A stretch of DNA of 64,000 nucleotides. Origin: Actinomycetota bacterium. Lineage in GTDB: Bacteria; Actinomycetota; Actinomycetes; S36-B12; UBA5976. Position 1 is the first letter of the stretch. Each line of letters starts with the position of its first letter. Shown in pieces: positions 33,437 to 41,800 of this stretch. The position numbers and the translations under genes were made by a program. The stretch spans positions 478,158 through 542,157 of the forward strand of contig WLPX01000001.1 of assembly GCA_009698575.1 (NCBI GenBank), in the 5' to 3' direction. Below the pieces are notes generated by a model. It did no database searches and was not told the origin of the DNA. It saw only the letters and a list, made by a program, of their open reading frames with translations.

Positions 33437-35818
33437 ATGAGTAAAACGAGATTTGCAACGGTAGCAACAGTTGGTTTGGCACTAGTAGCTGGGCAATTGG
33501 GATTTGCAAGTGCGGCACATGCTGAAGATTTGGGACAGAGCGTTGACTGTACTTCAGTTACTGCTCCAGCAGATCTCGTTGCCGCAGTTGCTGCTGCCAA
33601 TGGAAATTTGGGCCTAGACACCATCAACATAGATTGTGCCGACGGTAGTGAGATTTTGCTAACTGAATCCTTAGTCGTAACAGATGACTTGATTATTGCC
33701 GGGAGTGGCGCCGGTAAAACTATTTTTAAGCGAGCATTCGGAAGTGTTGCAGATAGCTCCTATTCAGATCCGTTTGTAAGTGAAGGCGTTCTATATATGA
33801 CCGTAGATGTCGAAGCGCTAATCGACGTGCAAGATGGCACAAGTTTGACGCTATTCGGTCTGACTCTTGATGGAAGCGGCGCGAACTACCTTGGTCGCGC
33901 GATTGAGGTTGAGGATGACAGCAACCTGTCAATCAGCAATTCAGAAATTCGTGGTAACAACTCGTCCGAATTGTGTGCTGCAGTTGACCCTTTAGTCCCT
34001 ACCACTGATGACAGTCTTGATCCATACACAAGTGAGTGCGTGATTCCGTACGAAGACAAGAGCGACACCGAGCCTTACACATACGCCCCAAGTACATCTG
34101 GTGGCGCATTCTCTTCACAAACTGGACTTACTTCAATTGATCATTCTGCAATTTATAACAACAGTGCCTCTAAAGATGGTGGCGCAATTTCTGTAAGCGG
34201 ACCATTGAAGATGTGGAACAACACAGTATTCAATAACACATCAACTTCCGGTTCAGGCGGCGCTGTTTCAATCTCGGGGACAACCGACATCGAATCTCTA
34301 ATTTTGAACAACACGTTCCGCGGGAACTCAGCCAATGAAGGTTCTGCGCTGTATTCCGAATTCGCTCCGGTTAGAAGTACCGGTTCGCTTTACGTTGAGC
34401 AATCCTGCAACGTGTCAAAGGCAAGCGAAGGTTTGCGTAAATTTAACGTTACGGCTGGTTCTACCCCGAACCCATTGCCAAGTGCGTCACCTTCAACTTT
34501 TCCATTAGATAGCTGTGGAACAACTGGCGACGCAGAAACCAGCACAAATGTTCATGTATCGGTTGCCTCGTTAAACATTCAAGATGATGCCGCCGTTAAC
34601 ACGGATGCCCCAACAAATACTGGCTCGGTTCGCACATTTGCGCTGGGCGAAGGTAGTTCAGCAATCAACGTGTTTACTGCAACTGAACTAGAAGAATTAG
34701 ACGAACCAGCATTGATCAATGATGACGCTCGTGGGGTAGCACGTAAGAATGCCGCCGCAGGTATCAAAGTAGATGCAGGTGCCTATGAATACGTTGCAGA
34801 TACTGCATCTGTAATTACTACAGACGGAGTGTCCGCTACATCTGCAGGAAAAGCGAATCTACTTGGAAAAGTCGACACTAACGGATTAGCTCCTATCGAA
34901 TATGGCTTTTACTACTCGAAGACCAATCCAGTTGATTGCAGCACTGTCAATTTAGACAGCGTGGATATTGTGCAAGTAACAGATCCAGCTGTAGGCGCAT
35001 CAGTTTTCACCGACAGTGATGTCACTCCAGTAGACATGAGTGCTGAGGTAACGGGATTAAGTTCAAGCACCGTTTATTACTACTGCGCTTACGCAAAGAC
35101 CGCAGCTTCAGATGGTTTCCAATTTGGCGCAATTTACCAATTCACAACCTTGCCAAATGTGCTGACATTGGAGTTAAACCTTGCTGCCGGATCAGTTCTA
35201 GACGGCGCTTCAACTGAAGCATCAGGTTCGGGCTTAAAGCCAGGATCGACTGTGGAATTGTGGCAGTACTCAACGCCAAAGTTGATTTCAACATTCACAG
35301 TAGAACCTGATGGATCATTCCGTGGCGAATTTACGATTTCAGGTTGTGAAACTGCAGGCGATCACAAGTTTGTAGTCACAGGATTTGCTCCGGATGACAC
35401 AGTTTTGACCGATGAGGTATTTTTCATTCTTGATCCAAACTGTAAAGTTCAGGCTGATTCAGGAACTCCGCTACTTGACGCAAAAGTAACGGTAGAGTCA
35501 GTTCTATTTGCTAACCGTTCAGCCAAACTCACTGCAAAGTACAAGGCGATTCTGCGTGCCTGGTTGCCGCTACTTAAGGATGCAAGCACCATAACTATTA
35601 GTGGCTTCACAGAAACTTTGCAGCCAAGTCGCAGTGCAATTCGGGCTTGTAAGAAGCTTTCCGAGCGACGCGCTAAGGCTGTCCAGAAGTACTTAAAGTC
35701 ACTAGGCGTAAACGTGAAATTCGTTCTCAAGGGCTATGGCGCCACCAAGGCTACAAGCAAGAAGCAAGCTTTGAATCGCCGCGCAACCATTACGTTCCCG
35801 ATGATTTACGGGAGATAA
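33437..35818 (+). CDS. secreted beta-helix protein with Fn3-like region and OmpA-like C-terminal domain
   Basis: A 793-residue exported protein. Signal peptide residues 1-30 (ending ASAAHAED). Residues about 40-330 form a right-handed parallel beta-helix of the kind found in polymorphic-outer-membrane and adhesin proteins (GGAFSSQTG, NNSASKDGGAISVSG, NNTFRGNSANEGSAL ladders). Residues about 455-575 look Fn3-like (VTGLSSSTVYYYCAYAKT), followed by an Ig-like segment. Residues about 675-793 are an OmpA-like domain (LSERRAKAVQKYLKSLGVNV, LNRRATITFP) that may bind peptidoglycan, although the usual GHTD motif is GFTET. Probably a wall-associated surface protein between the protease and the peroxidase genes. 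Confidence 0.8.
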   Translation: MSKTRFATVATVGLALVAGQLGFASAAHAEDLGQSVDCTSVTAPADLVAAVAAANGNLGLDTINIDCADGSEILLTESLVVTDDLIIAGSGAGKTIFKRAFGSVADSSYSDPFVSEGVLYMTVDVEALIDVQDGTSLTLFGLTLDGSGANYLGRAIEVEDDSNLSISNSEIRGNNSSELCAAVDPLVPTTDDSLDPYTSECVIPYEDKSDTEPYTYAPSTSGGAFSSQTGLTSIDHSAIYNNSASKDGGAISVSGPLKMWNNTVFNNTSTSGSGGAVSISGTTDIESLILNNTFRGNSANEGSALYSEFAPVRSTGSLYVEQSCNVSKASEGLRKFNVTAGSTPNPLPSASPSTFPLDSCGTTGDAETSTNVHVSVASLNIQDDAAVNTDAPTNTGSVRTFALGEGSSAINVFTATELEELDEPALINDDARGVARKNAAAGIKVDAGAYEYVADTASVITTDGVSATSAGKANLLGKVDTNGLAPIEYGFYYSKTNPVDCSTVNLDSVDIVQVTDPAVGASVFTDSDVTPVDMSAEVTGLSSSTVYYYCAYAKTAASDGFQFGAIYQFTTLPNVLTLELNLAAGSVLDGASTEASGSGLKPGSTVELWQYSTPKLISTFTVEPDGSFRGEFTISGCETAGDHKFVVTGFAPDDTVLTDEVFFILDPNCKVQADSGTPLLDAKVTVESVLFANRSAKLTAKYKAILRAWLPLLKDASTITISGFTETLQPSRSAIRACKKLSERRAKAVQKYLKSLGVNVKFVLKGYGATKATSKKQALNRRATITFPMIYGR

Positions 35819-35879
35819 CCAGTAAAGGTACGACAAATCTATCCGTTATTCAGAAGCTAGCACCAAGGAATTTAGAAGC

Positions 35880-38800
35880 ATGACTATAAGGCAGAAGATC
35901 TCTTCCCTAGTTACCATTTCCCTTGTTGGGGGCCTTGTCGGACTTTCAAGTTCTCCGGCACAGGCAGTTGCACCTGTAGGTGCCAACTTCGTAGTAACTG
36001 CTGCGGATCTTCACTTTATTTCGGATCAGATTAGAATTTCCGAAGCCCATGCAACGCGGCTAACGTCAGCTACAACTAAGTACACCGTTAATGACCAACC
36101 GATTGTGACCGCTTGGGATACGCCACTAGTTCCAAACTCAACTAGTGTCTTTGATATTCCAAATCCAGATTTACCATGGGGTCTGCGACAAGTAGACGGC
36201 CGAAACAATAACTTAGAGACTGGGCGCGGAGAGTGGGGAGCAAGTGACACCCCGTTCCCGAGATTAACTGCCGCTCGGTGGCGAGAAATTCAAAATATAC
36301 CGTCCAATGATTTTGGCGCGACTCCCACCAATGGCTCGTACAAACCAGTTGCAGGTGTCACTGCCATAGATGCTGCACCTCGACTAATTAGTAATTTGAT
36401 TGTGGATCAATCGGAATGTAATCCCGCCGCAATGAGGGCTGCGAACAGCCAAGTTACTTTTGCGCCCTGTGGAGCAGCAGCCACAATTATCGGAGCTAGT
36501 GCAACTTCAGAGAGTTTGACATTCGAAACTAAGTTGCCACACGGTCTTTCGGTTGGAACTAAAGTTTCAATTTCTAACGTAGGTTCCGGTTACAACGTAG
36601 ATGGGGTTGTGACATCTGTAGTAGCAAATTATGTGGCTCCAATTGACCCTTTGCCTGGCAAATATACTTACCAGTTCTCAATCGCTAATCCTGATTCACC
36701 AACAGTGCCAGATGCAATCCCAGCAAGCACCGGCAGCGTAGTCGCCATTGCAGTTCCTAATCCCGTAGCCTCAGCATCGCCGGCACTTGTCGATCTAGGC
36801 GCAGATGTAACCAGGTTTAAAACTGATCAGAAAATGACAAACGTTTCACCGAATGGAAACACTTCGCCAACTAGTGGAATCTTTACGATTTTCGGCCAGT
36901 TCTTTGACCATGGGCTGGACCATGTTGGTAAGTCATCCACAGATCTCGTATACATGCCGCTGAATTCTGATGATCCACTTTATTCATCAGGGAGCCCGAC
37001 GAATTTCATGGCTATGGCTCGCACCATCTTGGGAAATGGCCAAGTTGAATCACCAGGCATGGAACCAGCTGGAGATAATTCAACTACTCCTTATATAGAT
37101 CAAAACCAGACCTATACTTCACATCCTTCCCACCAGGTTTTCTTGCGTGAGTACACATTTATTGGCGGCTTACCCAAGCCAACAGGTGATTTCTTGGATG
37201 GCAATAATGGAACCGCTAGTGACCCTGCAAAGGGTGGACTTGCAACTTGGTCAGACATAAAAACTCAGAGTGCAACCAAGTTAGGTATTGAACTTGTAGA
37301 TACTGACGTGTTTGACGTGCCGTTGCTACTTACAAATGAGTTCGGAGCGTTCCTCCCTGGCCGCAATGGCCTGCCAATGGTCGCGGTGAAGGCTAAAAAT
37401 GCTGGAGATGCCCCTCTTGTGGCAACTGGATCATTTGGTTTTCTAGAAGGTAGTTTGACTGCAGCTATCACAACTGATGGCACCCTTTCCGTACCTATTT
37501 ATGGAAAGGATGCTGTTACCGGAAATGAAGTAATAGTTGTTCCTGCTGGCAAGCCGTATACAGCCATTCGTACGGGACATGCATTCCTTGACGACATAAA
37601 TCATTGTGCTGTTCCTGGGAGTTCTTCTCGTAGTACTGGTGATTGCACCAGCATTCTTGATTTCAATACCACGCCGGCTGGTTCGTTTTACAGCGCATCT
37701 TTACTTGGTAGTCACTTCGTCACGGGTGACGGACGAGGAAACGAGAACATTGCGCTTACTGCCATTCACTCTGCATTCCACAGTGAACATAACCGGTTGA
37801 TTGATGATAAAACTTTAGGATACAAGCAAGTTATTGTTGACGAAGCTAACACAATGACTGGCGCTGCCAAGCGAACCTATATGTCTGATTGGGTCAATGA
37901 GACTATTGCTGCCAACGTAACACCTTGTTTTGATGCGTTGACGCTAGAGCCGTATCGCGTTCCGGGAGCTAACGGAAACTGTGCCTCACTACTTAATCGC
38001 ACCGATTTAACTTGGAATGGCGAACACCTTTTCCAAGCTGCTCGTTTCGTAATGGAAATGCAGTACCAGCACATCGTATTCGCGGAATTCGTTCGCACGG
38101 TCGAGCCCGCCATTGCGGCATTTGCTGGTTATGACATAAATGTCCGAGGCGATGTTTACGCGGAATTCGCCCATTCGGTCTACCGCTATGGACATTCACA
38201 GTTAACAGATACGGTTGATCGAATTGATAGCAACGGGAATGCTTACCCGGACTCGTTATTCAATTCCTTCCTGAGTCCAGAAAAATTTAACACCGGCCTT
38301 AATGACGCACCAATCTCTGCAACATCCGCAACAGGTGACGTTTTTCGAGGCATGTCAGGTCAGCGCAGTAATGAAATTGATGAGTTTGTTTCCAGTGATC
38401 TGAGAAATAGCTTGCTCGGAATCCCGCTGGATTTAGCATCGATAAATATCGCACGTGGGCGTGACGCCGGTATTGGTTCTTTAAATCAAATCCGCCGCGA
38501 TCTAAAACTTACGCCGTACGACAATTGGTACGATTATGGCCTTGCATTGCGTAATCCGGAATCCCTAGTCAATTTTATTGCCGCATACGCAACGGCGGAC
38601 ACTACATTGGGCGCTTCTGTAACAAGTGAAACAACAGTAAATGGAAAGCGAGCTGCGGCTTACAATATTTTGGAATTGGCACACGCGGGCGATCCTGACG
38701 CCACAAACTTTATGTTTGGCTCTGTCGGAACTGCAACCACCGGCGTCGAAAACATCGACCTATGGGTCGGCGGACTTGCGGAATCTCCAGGCGTTTGTCT

Positions 38801-41800
38801 TGCAGCCGCTTGTCCACTGCTTGGCGAGACGCTAGCGACAATTTTCCGCCGCCAAATGGAAGACTTGCAAGCCGGAGACAGAATGTACTACTTGTCTCGA
38901 CTGGTAGGCACAAACCTATTGGTTCAGGTCGAAAGTAATACTCTTGCTGAGTTGTTTATGCGTAACTCTGATGCAGAAAATCTTCCTGCGCTAATTATGC
39001 AGACTGCTGACTATTCGGTTGCAGCTACCACAGAAGCAAGCGGCTGCCCATCCGTTGTAACACGCGACTTGGTCAGTAATTCGGTAGTTACTGGCATTGT
39101 CCAAATGATCAGTGCACTCGATTGCCGTCTACAGTATGTTGGCCCAGCAAGAAAAGATGTCGTCTATGGCGGCGGATCCGGTAATGACAATATCCGAGCT
39201 GGAAATGGCGACGACACAGTTCGTGGCAATGACGGCAATGACTACGTAAACGGTGGAGATGGAAACAACCAGCTGTTTGGTGGACACGGAAACGATGTTC
39301 TAATTGATGCTGGAAATAGTTCAAGTATCGGAGTTCTTAACGGTGGCGACGGTAATGACGTACTGGCACCAGGAAATGGTGCAAAGGGAAGTAACGCTGG
39401 TAGCGGCGATGACGTAGTTATTGCTGGCGTAGCTCCTGCTGCTGGATTACTCGGCTTAGGCGACGATAAATTCTTGGGTAGTGAAACCGGAGATGATGCA
39501 GGCACAGGTGATGACGGCAGTGACTGGCTCGAAGGTCACGGTGGGCTCGATGCACTTATTGGCGACGCAGGAGCAGTATTTGGAGTAGATACCGTCAAGT
39601 TTGCTACTGATTATTTGTGGGGTGGCAGTGCCAATGACAGTCTTGATGGCGGCGGAGCTAGCGATATTCTTGGCGAAGGCGATGGCGGAGCAGGTTCAGA
39701 TACCCTGCTTGGTGGCTTTGGCTGGGACTGGGTAACTGCACAGGGTTCAATTGCTGGGGCAAGTTACGACGGATTGTGTGGAAATGCAGTACCTCTTAGC
39801 CCTGTTGGAACACCGGGTGTAGTTCAGTGTCCTGCCGGATTCGTCGAGACATTCTTAGATGCAATTGAAGGAATGGTTGGTAGTAGTTTTGATGACTACA
39901 TGCGCGGTGATGATTCACTTACATATGCAGTCACTCCAGGTATTGCAAATTCAAGCAACGAATTAATTGGTAGCGATTTTTATAAACTTTCTGAAACTGG
40001 AACTCGAGTTCCAAACGGACTAGGTACTGTACTCGGAATTAATCCAGCTGATAATGCAACTGAAGTTGTCCGAACTGGAAATATCATGCTTGCTGGCCCA
40101 GGTTCTGACGAACTTATGGGCGGCGGCGGCAACGACTTTATTTTTGGTGATGGCACTCAGACGGTAGAGCTTCGCGTCAAGGTACCAGCAGCCAATGGTG
40201 GCGGATTTGCTTATGTTCAAAGCATGAATGACCTTGTTGGAACTCCTGCCAAGTCAGTCAGAGCGATGCTGCTTGACCAATCACTTGATCCAAAAGACTT
40301 AGTTCCTGTAACTAGTTACAGCCGCGGAACTCCAGCAGTTGGTGAAGTAGATACTGCCGTTTATAGTCTGAGTTTTGCGGACTATACCTTTAGTAAGAAT
40401 GCAGATGGCTCGGTCACTGTTACCCAGGTAACGCCAGCAGCTGGCGGCGGCGTCAAGTCTGATGATTCAGATCGCCTATTTGGAATTGAGCAAATCAAAT
40501 TCTTGAATTCAGCAAATACGTTAATACCGACCACGGTATCGATCGCTAATGGTTTCGTACCGTCTGCGCCAAATGCTGTAGCAGCCGTTTCAGCAAGCAC
40601 ATCAACAGCGCTTGTTACCTGGACCGCACCGACTTATCCAAACGCCGTTTTTGCTGGACCAATAACGAGTTATACCGTTGCTGCGACATCCCAGGCTCCA
40701 GGAGCTAGCTTGACGCTAACGGGAAATACAACTGGAAACGGAACTCGAATTCGCTACAACGTTAGCAACCCTGCGGGCGCGAATCAGATTGTTACCGGCG
40801 ACATAGTAACAATAACGGGATTCGTAAATGGCGAACTGAACCTCACTAATGCGGTTGTTAGCGCGTCGAATACCGCGCGTGTTGACATACTTTCAACCTC
40901 AACTGCTACCGAAGCAGCCCCGGCTGGAGCGCAAATTGTGAAAGCACGGGTAGCGAATACTGCCAATGCAACAGCTCTTTCAGCTACTTTGACTGGCTTA
41001 ACTCAAGGCGTTGCTTACAATGTTGCGGTACGGGCGAACACAACGGTAGCGCTAGCTCCAATTGGCGGCGAGTTCTCCACAAATGTTTCAGTAACACCAA
41101 GTGCCGTTCCGCCTTCACAGCCATTAAATGTTTTGGCGGTTAATGCTGGACCTACATCGGCTTTGATTTCCTGGAATGCTCCTAGCGTTATTGGTGACGC
41201 TTCAGTGCTGCAATATCGAGTGAACCTAAAAGATGTAACGGCATTTCCGAATGTCGACCTACTTGATGTTTGCGCTGCAACTAATACAGCTAGGACCTGC
41301 AGTGCTACGGGCCTAACAAAGGACCATACATATCAGGTTACGGTTACCGCAATAAATGCGTCGTTTGAAGGCTCAGCTACAACTCCAATCACCGTTGTAC
41401 CTACCGATTTACCAAACCCAACACAGCCGCGGAATCTAGTTTTAACTACTGCTGGATCGGGACAAATCACAGCTGAATGGACTGCACCGTTGTATGACGG
41501 CAATGGAGCAACTCCGAATAGGTTGTCATATGTAGTAACTGCTACTTCACCAGGACAAACAACGCGTACGTGCACTGTGGCAGCAGCAGGTGCCCCAACT
41601 TGTTTGGTAACTGGATTAGTTAATGGCTCTACTTACACGATGAGCGTCGTTGCCACTAACAACCTTGCAGCCTCGTCGCCGGCTTTAACTGGAACCATCA
41701 TCCCAACCAACGCCACTTCACCGGGACAACCTACTGCAGCGCAAATTGGCGTACCGACGGGGACGACTTTGCCAGTATCTTGGACCGCACCAGCCGTAAA

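Noticed and set aside
39156..40161. Regular short DNA repeats that could suggest a CRISPR or satellite array
   Set aside because: The periodicity is 27 bases in frame and encodes RTX nonapeptides; there are no identical repeats with unique spacers.
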